Notes: generated by a model not told the origin, from the letters alone. Shown: positions 1 through 6,134, counted from the first letter of the stretch. The stretch is 6,341 nt of DNA from Bacillota bacterium (GCA_023409755.1 JAEYRA010000087.1:1-6341); one strand, 5' to 3'. Made by a program: numbers and translations.

Positions 1-135
1 TCCTGCCGGGTGCTGGAGAAATGCGGCTTTACCCTGGAGGGTGTGCTGCGGCAGAATGCGTTCAAGAATGGGGAACTGCTGGATATGAAACTCTACTCCC
101 TGCTGAAGGGGGAGGGGGACCGGGCGACCGGTTGA
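1..135 (+). CDS. GNAT acetyltransferase, RimJ/RimL type (C-terminal end only)
   Basis: The first 135 bases read in frame 1 as 44 residues and a TGA stop. The start lies outside the window. The peptide begins SCRVLEKCGFTLEGVLRQ and continues with an N-G-E-L-L-D-M-K-L-Y-S-L-L stretch. This is the typical end of RimJ/RimL-like GNAT N-acetyltransferases: the 'S.rVleKcGF..EG.lR' helix and strand near the acetyl-CoA site, then the final 'G...D...Ys.l' strand. Such enzymes move an acetyl group from acetyl-CoA to a protein N-terminus or a small amine in the cytoplasm. The substrate cannot be told from this fragment. A hairpin terminator begins about 20 bases after the stop, so this is the last gene of its transcript. 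The family call is firm; the specific function is unknown. Confidence 0.85.
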   Translation, partial: SCRVLEKCGFTLEGVLRQNAFKNGELLDMKLYSLLKGEGDRATG

Positions 136-155
136 CCCAACGAAGCCAACGCAAA

Positions 156-185
156 CGAGGGAATCCTGTGGGGTTCCCTTGCTCT
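156..185 (+). terminator. Rho-independent terminator after the GNAT gene
   Basis: AGGGAATCC (158-166) pairs with GGGTTCCCT (171-179) around a TGTG loop, with one T-G wobble. C156-G181 and G157-T180 can extend the stem. A short T-rich stretch (CTCTTTGT) follows. The position, about 20 bases beyond the stop at 135, fits termination of the acetyltransferase transcript. The T-tract is interrupted, so efficiency is uncertain. Confidence 0.6.
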
Positions 186-201
186 TTGTGCGGGGTCTGG
201 T

Positions 202-232
202 AAAAACCCGCCGGCAAGGGGCTTGCCGGCGG
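202..232 (-). terminator. Rho-independent terminator of the MATE-MBL operon
   Basis: On the minus strand CCGCCGGCAAG (232-222) and CTTGCCGGCGG (218-208) form a perfect 11-bp stem around a 3-base loop. After one further G (207), TTTTT follows (206-202). It lies about 40 bases beyond the stop of the metallohydrolase gene. This is a canonical strong intrinsic terminator for the leftward transcript. Confidence 0.9.
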
Positions 233-270
233 TGCTCATCCTGGGTGGCGTCACGTGCCCGTGCGGCACA

Positions 271-1140
271 CTACTCCTTGGGCTCTTGGATGCCTTCCAG
301 GCTATAGCCAATGGTGGTGCGGCCCCGGCGGATGGCCAGATGGTCGGGCCAGCCAGGCATGGGGGCCTTCTCCCAAACGGGCCGGAAGTCGCCGGTCAGG
401 AGCTGGCGGCACAGGGCCAGGGCGTCTGGCAGCACGTCGGGGTCCAACGGCTCGCCCACCGGGCGGAAGTCGTGGTGGCCGTTGTAAATGGCGTCGATGC
501 GGCCCGAATCAAGCAGGGCAGCCATGGTTTCCAGGCCCTTTGCGGCCCGTTCAATGCTCACAAAGTTGGGCTCTCCGGGTTTGCTGTTCATAAAGAGGTT
601 GCAGTTGAGCGCGTCCCCCACAAAGAGCGTGCGGCTGCCCTCGTCCAGGAACATCATCTGCCCCGGGGTATGGCCCGGGCAGGCCATCGCTGTCACCATC
701 CGTCCGCCCAGGTCGAAGGTTTGGCCATCCACCAGGGGCAGGCGCCGGGGCGTGCCGGTCCAGGGCACGATGTCCGTTTCGGGGTCATAGGGATAATCCG
801 GGTGCTCACCACGCTCCCGCCGGGCAATGCTCGCGGCGTACTGGCTGCGGCGCGCAAGGTCTTCGGGGAACTCATAGCAGCCCCAGTCCCGCTCGCTGAG
901 GAAACAAGCCTCAAACTGGCAGCACGCGCCGATGTGGTCGCCGTGCCCGTGGGTCAGCACCAGCGTCAGCGGCTTGTCGGTCAGCTGCTCGATGGCCCCG
1001 CGAAGGTCTCCGATGCCGATGCCCGCGTCAATGACGAGGGCCCGCTCGCTGCCCTCCAGCACATAGACGCTGGCGCAGTCAAACTCGTCGATCTCCCAGG
1101 TGCGCGGTTTGAACTCCACGATGGGATAGGCGCGTGTCAT
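271..1140 (-). CDS. MBL-fold metallohydrolase (glyoxalase II-like superfamily)
   Basis: A 289-residue soluble protein with the full metallo-beta-lactamase-fold metal set. The motif THGHGDH has H64, H66, D68 and H69. H157 lies in CPGHTPGQ, the bridging D176 in FVGDALN, and H222 in YNGHHD. This predicts a dinuclear (usually zinc) centre that activates water for hydrolysis. No signal peptide or membrane segment is visible, so it should act in the cytoplasm and is not an exported beta-lactamase. The superfamily includes thioesterases, lactonases and glyoxalase II, and the substrate cannot be read from sequence. A GTG at 1146 overlaps the upstream stop. The ATG at 1140 is chosen because AAGGAGG sits 7 bases ahead of it, whereas the GTG is too close to that site. 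The gene starts 2 bp after the MATE stop and is followed by a strong terminator, so it is the second gene of that operon. Confidence 0.93.
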   Translation of the reverse strand: MTRAYPIVEFKPRTWEIDEFDCASVYVLEGSERALVIDAGIGIGDLRGAIEQLTDKPLTLVLTHGHGDHIGACCQFEACFLSERDWGCYEFPEDLARRSQYAASIARRERGEHPDYPYDPETDIVPWTGTPRRLPLVDGQTFDLGGRMVTAMACPGHTPGQMMFLDEGSRTLFVGDALNCNLFMNSKPGEPNFVSIERAAKGLETMAALLDSGRIDAIYNGHHDFRPVGEPLDPDVLPDALALCRQLLTGDFRPVWEKAPMPGWPDHLAIRRGRTTIGYSLEGIQEPKE

Positions 1141-1142
1141 GG

Positions 1143-2513
1143 TCACCCCTCCTTGATTGCCTCATTCACGACGTGCAGCCACTTGCGGCTGCGCAGCCGT
1201 TGTGTGCACCAGAATGATTTGATGATCCAGTCGGTCTTCAGGGCCAGGTACACCCAGAAGGGCGACAGCCCCCACACCAGCCCGGCCAGATACCCCAGCG
1301 GGATGGACGCCACCCACATGAACAGCACATCGGCCAGAATGAGGAACCGGGTGTCCCCGCCGGCGCGCAGCACTCCTTTGGTCAGCATTCCCTGTATGGT
1401 GTAGAAGAGCGTGGTGACAGCCACCGATGCCATGAGCTGGAAAGTGATGCGGCGGGTTTCCTCGCCCACCGCCACGCTGGAGAGCACCAGCGGCGCCACC
1501 AGCAGCACCACAACGGCCCCAAAGCTCCCCAGCAGGACACTGAGAACGAGATAGGTGACGCTCTGGCGTTGGGCCAGGTCTCGGTCACCACCGCCCAGTG
1601 TGTTGCCCACCAGCACGCCGGAGGACTGGCTGACCCCCTGGTTGAGCACCGTGGACAGCCGCATGACCGGCGACACAATGGCGTTGGCGGCCACAAACGC
1701 TGCGCCAATGTGGCCCATGATGATGGCCACCATGGTGTTGCCCAAGGCCAGCATGGCGTCGGAGACGATGACCGGCGCGCCATAGCGCAGGAAGAGGCGG
1801 GCCTGGCGGGCGTCGGTGCGAATAAAATCGCGCAGGCGGTAGCCGATGCGCCGGTCGCGCAGCAGCAGGTACCCGGCGATGACGGACATCTCCGTAAATT
1901 GGGCGATGACCATGGCGATGGCCGCTCCTTGGATGCGCAGCTCCGGCGCGCCGAAGCGGCCGAAGATCAGCACCCAGCTGAGGAACGCGTTGAGGCAGAC
2001 CGACGCGATGGCCGCGAGGAGAGGTACCTTCACCTGCCGCACGGTGCGCAGCACAATGGTGACCGTGAGGTTGATGCCCATCATGGGGTAGCAGGCCCCG
2101 CCGGCTCGGAAGTACAGCACGCCCTGGGCGATGATGTCCGGGTCGTTGGTGTAGAGGCCCATGATGGTGGCGGGCATGGCGAAAGTGACGGTGGTGAACA
2201 CCGCAGCCACGCTTAGGATGATCCAGAGCATTAGCGTGACGGTGTGCTTGAGCCCCTCGATGTCGTGGTTACCCCAGTATTGTGCCGTCAGCACCCCGGC
2301 CCCGCCGCCGATGCCCATGCAGAGGATGAAGAATACGTTGATGAACTCATTGGCCAGCGCTGCACCCGACAACGGAATTTCCCCGTAATGGCCCAGCATC
2401 ATCGTGCCGATGATGTTGATGAGCATGGTAATGGCATTTTGCACCACAATGGGCAGCGCGATGCGCAGCGTCATCCTGTAGAAATTCTTGTCGCGGATCA
2501 TCAGTTGTTGCAC
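1143..2513 (-). CDS. MATE-family multidrug efflux transporter
   Basis: A 456-residue integral membrane protein, the usual length for a 12-helix MATE (NorM/DinF superfamily) transporter. These proteins export drugs, dyes or metabolites across the cytoplasmic membrane using a Na+ or H+ gradient. Two homologous halves are visible, about residues 10-215 and 240-445. Family-type motifs include AQYWGNHD (77-84) in the first half, VGNTLGGGD (322-330) in the second, and LRAGGDTRF (382-390), a typical MATE C-half signature. The hydrophobic segments alternate with Arg/Lys-rich loops. The frame stays open further upstream to 2600, but that would run into merR. The GTG at 2513 has GAGGG 6 bases ahead; the nearby ATG at 2501 lacks a good ribosome site. 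It is the first gene of a two-gene operon with the MBL hydrolase. It is divergent from a MerR regulator and has a MerR-type promoter in front. The substrate is unknown. Confidence 0.95.
   Translation of the reverse strand: MQQLMIRDKNFYRMTLRIALPIVVQNAITMLINIIGTMMLGHYGEIPLSGAALANEFINVFFILCMGIGGGAGVLTAQYWGNHDIEGLKHTVTLMLWIILSVAAVFTTVTFAMPATIMGLYTNDPDIIAQGVLYFRAGGACYPMMGINLTVTIVLRTVRQVKVPLLAAIASVCLNAFLSWVLIFGRFGAPELRIQGAAIAMVIAQFTEMSVIAGYLLLRDRRIGYRLRDFIRTDARQARLFLRYGAPVIVSDAMLALGNTMVAIIMGHIGAAFVAANAIVSPVMRLSTVLNQGVSQSSGVLVGNTLGGGDRDLAQRQSVTYLVLSVLLGSFGAVVVLLVAPLVLSSVAVGEETRRITFQLMASVAVTTLFYTIQGMLTKGVLRAGGDTRFLILADVLFMWVASIPLGYLAGLVWGLSPFWVYLALKTDWIIKSFWCTQRLRSRKWLHVVNEAIKEG
1148..1154 (-). promoter_or_regulatory. 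Ribosome binding site that decides the MBL start
   Basis: AAGGAGG on the minus strand (1154-1148) lies 7 bases before the ATG at 1140 and nearly abuts the alternative GTG at 1146. The spacing favours the ATG. The site lies inside the last codons of the MATE gene, so translation of the two genes is probably coupled. Confidence 0.8.
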
Positions 2514-2519
2514 GTTTGG

Positions 2520-2524
2520 CCCTC
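2520..2524 (-). promoter_or_regulatory. Ribosome binding site for the GTG start of the MATE gene
   Basis: GAGGG on the minus strand (2524-2520), within AAAGAGGG, lies 6 bases before the GTG at 2513. It supports GTG over the ATG twelve bases further in, which has only CAACAACTG directly ahead. Confidence 0.7.
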
Positions 2525-2548
2525 TTTCTGTCTCAGTAATCCTGTGAT

Positions 2549-2579
2549 AGCATAAAGGATGAAGTAACTTCAGAGTCAA
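2549..2579 (-). promoter_or_regulatory. MerR-type promoter and operator of the MATE-MBL operon
   Basis: On the minus strand TTGACT (-35, 2579-2574) and TATGCT (-10, 2554-2549) are separated by exactly 19 bases. Normal sigma-70/sigma-A promoters have about 17. MerR regulators act on such overlong spacers by bending and untwisting the DNA. The spacer contains the dyad TGAAGT-T-ACTTCA (2572-2560), centred at 2566, near the spacer midpoint at 2564. Predicted transcription begins near 2542, giving a leader of about 30 bases before the MATE GTG. The regulator gene starts 15 bases to the right of the -35, in the opposite direction. The hexamers, spacing and dyad are seen directly; activation by the neighbouring MerR protein is inferred. 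Confidence 0.85.
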
Positions 2580-2593
2580 GAGGGGGAAGCGAC

Positions 2594-3433
2594 ATGGCAC
2601 GTGCCGATGGCTTGCTGACCAGCGGGGAGTTTGCGCGCCTCTGCGGGGTGGAGAAGAGCACTCTGCTCTTCTATGACCGCATCGGTATCTTCTCCCCCCG
2701 TCACCAGGGGGAGAACGGCTACCGCTACTACGATGGGGAGCAGTTCCGGCAGTTCAACATCATTCTGATGATGCGCCGCTCCGGCGCGTCCCTCGCAGAG
2801 ATTGGCGCATATCTCACCGCCCAGGGCGAGGGGGCCTACCTCGCCATGCTGGAGCGGCGAGCGGATCAGATTGCCGAGGAGATGGAGGAACTCCAGCGCA
2901 TGGGCGACAAGGTGGCCAACACCCTGCGCAAAACCCGCCTGTGCCGGCAACACCTGCTGGGGGTGCCCTTTGCCGAGCAGCGGGAGGAACGTTACTATGC
3001 CACCACCTTCCTGCCGCCGGCGGTGCGCACCGCCCGGTCACGTCTGGGGCAGGCCACGGCCCACCTTGTTTACCGCAGTGACCAGGGGTTGGTGTACGAC
3101 TTCCTGAAGGGGGCATTCATCCCGCTGGAGAACGCGGCGCTGGGGGTGGCTGGCCGCAGCCACTTCTGCCACCGCATCACCGCGCCACAGGGTGATCCTG
3201 ACCGGCTATTCCTTCGGCCGGCGGGGCTGTGTGTCGCCGTGATGTACGAAGGAGCCTATGCGGACATGACCCCGGCCATTCTGGGGTTGCTGGCCGCGGC
3301 CCGGGCCTGGGGCAGGCCGGTTGGCCCAATTCTGGAGTATGAGGTGCTGGGCATGGAGGCAGGCCGCACCCCGGACCGCTATTTGGTGGAGCTTTCGGTG
3401 ATGGTGGAGCCGGATGGGGATAGTGGTCAATAA
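2594..3433 (+). CDS. MerR-family transcriptional activator, BmrR-like with GyrI-like effector domain
   Basis: A 279-residue protein, close in length to multidrug sensor BmrR. Residues 7-75 form the MerR winged helix: LLTSGEFARLCGVEKSTLLFYDRIG is the helix-turn-helix, and NGYRYYD (41-47) is the wing. Residues about 78-115 are a charged heptad-like helix suited to the antiparallel dimer coiled coil. Residues about 130-272 resemble a GyrI/BmrR-type effector domain. YEGAYADM (218-225) and the end RYLVELSVMVEP, with E266, sit where that fold places ligand-pocket residues. There is no C-terminal Cys cluster, so a metal sensor is less likely than a sensor of lipophilic or cationic organic compounds. 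AGGGGG lies 7 bases ahead of the ATG. It is divergent from the MATE-MBL operon, whose promoter has the MerR 19-bp spacer. The inducer is unknown. Confidence 0.93.
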   Translation: MARADGLLTSGEFARLCGVEKSTLLFYDRIGIFSPRHQGENGYRYYDGEQFRQFNIILMMRRSGASLAEIGAYLTAQGEGAYLAMLERRADQIAEEMEELQRMGDKVANTLRKTRLCRQHLLGVPFAEQREERYYATTFLPPAVRTARSRLGQATAHLVYRSDQGLVYDFLKGAFIPLENAALGVAGRSHFCHRITAPQGDPDRLFLRPAGLCVAVMYEGAYADMTPAILGLLAAARAWGRPVGPILEYEVLGMEAGRTPDRYLVELSVMVEPDGDSGQ

Positions 3434-4047
3434 AGGGGTAGACCCACCCGTCGCAGGCCGTGGAACATCAAGGCCAGCAACAGGGCAAGAAACAATGCCA
3501 ACAGGCGGCTCCGCCCCGAACGGGGCAGCGCCGCCAGAAGTGCCACCCCGAGGAGGAGAGCCGTGATGGCCACGGGGTCGGCGGTGTAAAAGGCGTGAGT
3601 ACCGATGGCAAACAGGAACCCGGCGGGCAGGGCCGTAAGCGCCGCGGCCACCGGCCCCCGGCCCCGGGCGAACCACAGCGCAAAGGCCGGAAGGGGCGTG
3701 CCCAGCGCCAGCAACAGCCACCCCATGGCATAAGCCCGGGGGAAGAACCCCAGCACCCATTGGCCATAGGCATAGTACCCCGCCAGCATGCCCAGGAAGA
3801 AAACCGGCACATGAAGGGCCGCACCATCGGGACGGTGGGCATAGGCCGCCAGCAGTGTGGCGGTGAACACCCACACGCCCATACCCGTGCCCAAGTCCCC
3901 CAGGAAGGACACACTGTCACTGGCTTTGGCCGCCACGCCGGCGATGAGCCCCGCCAGCAGCACCAGGGCGATACGCCCCGCTTCCCACACACCCGGTAAA
4001 CGCGGGGGAATGGGGCGGATGTCGGTCAGCCATTGCCATAGCTTCAT
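3427..4047 (-). CDS. Small polytopic membrane protein of unassigned family
   Basis: I do not recognise this gene with confidence. It encodes 206 residues that are mostly hydrophobic, with about six to seven candidate membrane helices near 25-41, 55-70, 78-96, 104-126, 131-150, 157-175 and 181-196. The N-terminus is short and cytoplasm-like and has several prolines (RPIPPRLPG). The loop FFPRAYAMGW (101-110) and the stretch YYAYGQW (91-97) are rich in aromatics. It recalls short DUF6518-type membrane proteins, but that is only an impression. The ATG at 4047 is 8 bases after AAGGAG; an adjacent GTG at 4050 is possible. It lies 55 bp downstream of the ABC permease on the same strand with no visible terminator between, so it is probably the last gene of the GntR-ABC operon. 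Its stop overlaps the end of merR by 7 bp. Role as an exporter accessory or immunity factor is speculative. Confidence 0.8.
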   Translation of the reverse strand: MKLWQWLTDIRPIPPRLPGVWEAGRIALVLLAGLIAGVAAKASDSVSFLGDLGTGMGVWVFTATLLAAYAHRPDGAALHVPVFFLGMLAGYYAYGQWVLGFFPRAYAMGWLLLALGTPLPAFALWFARGRGPVAAALTALPAGFLFAIGTHAFYTADPVAITALLLGVALLAALPRSGRSRLLALFLALLLALMFHGLRRVGLPLY

Positions 4048-4102
4048 CACCAGTGCTCCTTGGGATGGGTTTGGAAAGTCAGACGGATCCGGTTCCCGGC
4101 CT

Positions 4103-4777
4103 TCAGAGCTCCCGCCGGCGGTAGGCCGCCAGCGACCGCCACACCGACAGGGCCAGGAGCCCCGCCCACACGGCGAGGGCTGCCAACGCGGTCACCACCG
4201 GGTTGGCGGTCATGGCACCCAACACCCGCTGGCCCACCTCGGCCCAGCGTCCGTCGCCCATCAGGGTCGTCGCCCCCACGGCCATCAGCGGCAGCAGAAT
4301 GTAGGGCAGGTAGGCCAGCATCTTCGCCCGGGCGTACCCCAGGCGGAAGTAGAGCGGCAGCTGCAGCGCGCCAGTCAGCGTGAAGAGCACAAAGGACGCC
4401 ATCAGCACGGCCAGCGCTTCGTTTGGGTCGAAGGGAATGCGCCGCACCAGTGCCGCTGCGGAAAGCAGGCAATACGACACCACGCCGGCGGCCGCGTTCA
4501 TGCCCAGGGCGAAGAGGTACCGCCCGGCCACCACTGCCCGCCGCCCCAGCGGCAGCGTGGCATACAGGGTGTCAATGCCGTTCTGCTCCCCCACGGCGAA
4601 GGGGTAGGACACAAACATGGAGCCGATGGCCATGACCATGGCGATCATGGCCGTTCCGCCGTCGGTGAAGAACAGGAAAATGCCCATGGATGCCAGCAGC
4701 ACCAGGATCGTCCGCCCGGTCAGATAGGGCTGGACGGTGCGAAAATCGAGACAGGTCAGTTTGAGCGCGTTACGCAT
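4103..4777 (-). CDS. ABC-2 type transporter permease
   Basis: A 224-residue membrane protein with about six hydrophobic segments (near 22-37, 42-60, 84-110, 119-140, 152-172 and 184-212). It has the family-typical stretch FAVGEQNGIDTLYATLPLGR (60-79) and nearby AGRYLFAL, as in the small ABC-2 permeases (ABC2_membrane_5 type) found beside YtrA-type regulators and in PmtB-like exporters. It would form the membrane channel of an exporter driven by the ATPase encoded just upstream. Its ATG overlaps the ATPase stop by 8 bp (4770-4777), with GGAGG 9 bases ahead inside the ATPase gene. The cargo is unknown; peptides, lipid-active compounds or antibiotics are typical for this type. Confidence 0.88.
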   Translation of the reverse strand: MRNALKLTCLDFRTVQPYLTGRTILVLLASMGIFLFFTDGGTAMIAMVMAIGSMFVSYPFAVGEQNGIDTLYATLPLGRRAVVAGRYLFALGMNAAAGVVSYCLLSAAALVRRIPFDPNEALAVLMASFVLFTLTGALQLPLYFRLGYARAKMLAYLPYILLPLMAVGATTLMGDGRWAEVGQRVLGAMTANPVVTALAALAVWAGLLALSVWRSLAAYRRREL

Positions 4778-5624
4778 GGTGGCTTCCCTCCCGGTTCAGG
4801 AATACGATGAGTTCTTCCAGCGATGCCCGCTCCACCAGCAGCGAACGGGGCAGCTTTGCCAGGTTTGCGCAATCGGTGATGGCCTCAAACCCGGTGGAGT
4901 GGCGGCGGAGGCCTAAGAGAAGGTGGGGGTTACTGGGCACCTCGTCGGGCCCGCCCTTCACCACGCGGTACCGGTCGATGAGCTCGTCCTTGCCGCCGGT
5001 GTAGACCACCTGGCCATTCAGCAGGAAGGTGATGGAGTCGGCGGCCTTCTCGAGATCCGCGGTGATGTGGGTGGAATACAGCACGCCGTTGCCCTCGTCC
5101 TGCAGGAACGCGGCCAGCAGGTCGAGCAGTTCCTCGCGCGCCACCGGGTCCAGGCCGCTGGTGGGTTCGTCCAGCAGCAGCAGACGGGGCCGGTGGGCCA
5201 GCGCTGCCGCCAGCATCAGTTTCACCTTCATCCCGCGGGAGAGTTCCTTTACCTTCTTCTTCCGGTCGATGCCGAACTGCTTGAGCAGCGCCCCATAGCG
5301 CTCCCCCTCCCACCGGCGGTAGAAGGGCCGCAGTGCAGCCTCCACCCCCTCGCAGGTCCACGCATCCACGTAGAAGGGCAGATCCATCACCACGCCCAGG
5401 TCCTCACGGGTGGCGGGGTCATCGGCCGGGCAGCCCAGCACGGTGAGATCGCCGCCGTCGGGCCGCACCATGCCCAGCAGCGTTTTGATGGTCGTCGTCT
5501 TGCCCGCGCCGTTTGGGCCGATGAGGCCCATCATCGTGCCGCGGGGCAGGGAGAAGCTCACATCGCGCAAGGCAAAGGTTTTGTACTCTTTGTTCAGGTG
5601 TTTGACACTCAGCAAGTCACTCAT
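4770..5624 (-). CDS. ABC transporter ATP-binding protein (YtrB/PmtA-like)
   Basis: A 284-residue nucleotide-binding subunit with the canonical motifs in order. Walker A is GPNGAGKT (36-43), the signature is LSRGM (128-132, a common variant of LSGGQ), Walker B is LLLLDEP (148-154), the D-loop is SGLD (156-159) and the switch His is H176 in STH. The Q-loop position reads VVMDLPF, with no Gln, as is usual in the YtrB/Bcr-like export group. The C-terminus has ASLEELIVFLNRE, the 'SLEe.f..l' tail of this group. It hydrolyses ATP on the inner membrane face to power the adjacent permease; the working unit is probably two ATPases plus two permeases. The frame is open to 5660, but the ATG at 5624 has GGGAGG ahead at good spacing and yields the standard N-terminus. 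Its start overlaps the GntR stop by 8 bp (ATGAGTGA). Confidence 0.95.
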   Translation of the reverse strand: MSDLLSVKHLNKEYKTFALRDVSFSLPRGTMMGLIGPNGAGKTTTIKTLLGMVRPDGGDLTVLGCPADDPATREDLGVVMDLPFYVDAWTCEGVEAALRPFYRRWEGERYGALLKQFGIDRKKKVKELSRGMKVKLMLAAALAHRPRLLLLDEPTSGLDPVAREELLDLLAAFLQDEGNGVLYSTHITADLEKAADSITFLLNGQVVYTGGKDELIDRYRVVKGGPDEVPSNPHLLLGLRRHSTGFEAITDCANLAKLPRSLLVERASLEELIVFLNREGSHHA

Positions 5625-6000
5625 TGGGTTCCTCCCGATACAGTGTTTCCAGCATGGCAATGAGCTCGGCGGGCGGCACGCCGGCGGTGCGGGCGGCGGC
5701 TATGGCCTCCTCCAACGCCTGTTCGATGCGGCGCAGGGCGTGTTCCCGTGCCAGCTCCCGGTTTTGGGCCAGTACGTAGCAGCCCTTGCCCTGCACATTG
5801 GTGACGAAGCCCTCCTCTTCCAGGTCGGCATAGGCGCGTGTGGTGGTGATGACGCTGATTGTCAGCTCCCGCGCCAGCTGCCGGATGGAGGGAAGCTGGT
5901 CGCCCTCCGCCAGCTCACCGGATAGAATGGCCTCCTGCACCTGCTTTTTGATCTGCTCATAGATTGGCTCGCCCGAGCGGTTGGACAGCACGATTTTCAC
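5617..6000 (-). CDS. GntR-family repressor, YtrA subfamily
   Basis: A 127-residue regulator. Residues about 8-77 form the GntR winged helix: EPIYEQIKKQVQEAI is followed by a GELAEGDQLPSIRQLA segment, TISVITTTRAY (47-57) as the recognition region, and a wing ending KGCYVLA. The rest is one short, Arg/Glu/Ala-rich helical tail of about 45 residues with no metabolite-binding domain. That short tail defines the YtrA subfamily, whose members usually repress their own ABC-exporter operon and respond to cell-envelope-active compounds. The GTG at 6000 is chosen because GAGGAG lies 7 bases ahead and the protein then starts at the normal GntR position; the frame is open to 6048 without a comparable ribosome site. 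It is the first gene of the operon and overlaps the ATPase start by 8 bp. Dyad and repeat sequences lie at the promoter just upstream. Confidence 0.94.
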   Translation of the reverse strand: MKIVLSNRSGEPIYEQIKKQVQEAILSGELAEGDQLPSIRQLARELTISVITTTRAYADLEEEGFVTNVQGKGCYVLAQNRELAREHALRRIEQALEEAIAAARTAGVPPAELIAMLETLYREEPNE

Positions 6001-6007
6001 GGTGTCG

Positions 6008-6013
6008 CTCCTC
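6008..6013 (-). promoter_or_regulatory. Ribosome binding site for the GTG start of the GntR gene
   Basis: GAGGAG on the minus strand (6013-6008) stands 7 bases before the GTG at 6000. It rules against starts further upstream at 6048, which would place the promoter region inside the coding sequence. Confidence 0.8.
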
Positions 6014-6025
6014 GTTTGAATAATT

Positions 6026-6049
6026 ACACTTATATACAGTATAGACACT
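6026..6049. promoter_or_regulatory. Candidate GntR (YtrA-type) operator
   Basis: The odd palindrome TATAC-A-GTATA (6033-6043) lies directly on the -10 region. It is flanked by direct ACACT copies at 6026-6030 and 6045-6049, 19 bases apart. A repressor bound here would block RNA polymerase at the GntR operon promoter, which fits autorepression by a YtrA-type protein. The symmetry is visible; binding is inferred. Confidence 0.5.
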
Positions 6050-6064
6050 AAGAGCAGTTGTCAA
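6036..6064 (-). promoter_or_regulatory. Promoter of the GntR-ABC operon
   Basis: A perfect TTGACA (-35) lies at 6064-6059 on the minus strand. Two -10 choices overlap: TATACT at 6043-6038 (five of six matches, but a 15-base spacer) and TACTGT at 6041-6036 (poorer match, 17-base spacer). The region is sharply AT-rich compared with its surroundings. The leader to the GTG at 6000 would be about 30 bases. Confidence 0.75.
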
Positions 6065-6134
6065 GAGGGAGTTTAATAGATTTCTGTCGACAATGGGTCC
6101 CCGTATGGAGCGGCAAGGTGTTTTTCACCAGCAG

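Noticed and set aside
223..1404. Plus-strand open frame of 393 codons
   Set aside because: It lies antisense to the MBL gene and the end of the MATE gene. Its peptide is low-complexity, His/Ala/Gly-rich and has no family motif. The minus-strand proteins carry full conserved motifs, so this is a GC-driven shadow.
1569..2216. Plus-strand open frame of 215 codons within the MATE gene
   Set aside because: The His/Asp/Gly-rich composition is the complement of a transporter's hydrophobic codons; no ribosome site or motif supports it.
2514..2600. N-terminal extension of the MATE gene to a GTG at 2600
   Set aside because: It would cover the MerR-type promoter and the merR start. The added residues are not MATE-like, and the GTG at 2513 has a proper ribosome site.
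3206..3874. Minus-strand open frame of 222 codons spanning the merR 3' end and the membrane gene
   Set aside because: It runs across the convergent junction of two better-supported genes, has no ribosome site, and has a Gly/Arg/His/Pro-rich peptide without motifs.
3857..4810. Plus-strand open frame of 317 codons across the membrane protein and permease genes
   Set aside because: It spans two real minus-strand genes and their gap. The Gln/His/Pro/Gly-rich peptide is typical of antisense frames in GC-rich DNA.
4923..5663. Plus-strand open frame of 246 codons opposite the ABC ATPase
   Set aside because: The minus strand has Walker A, signature, Walker B and H-loop motifs in order; the plus frame has none.
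6085..6092. TGTCGACA palindrome
   Set aside because: An isolated 8-base palindrome with no flanking symmetry or promoter relation; expected by chance.
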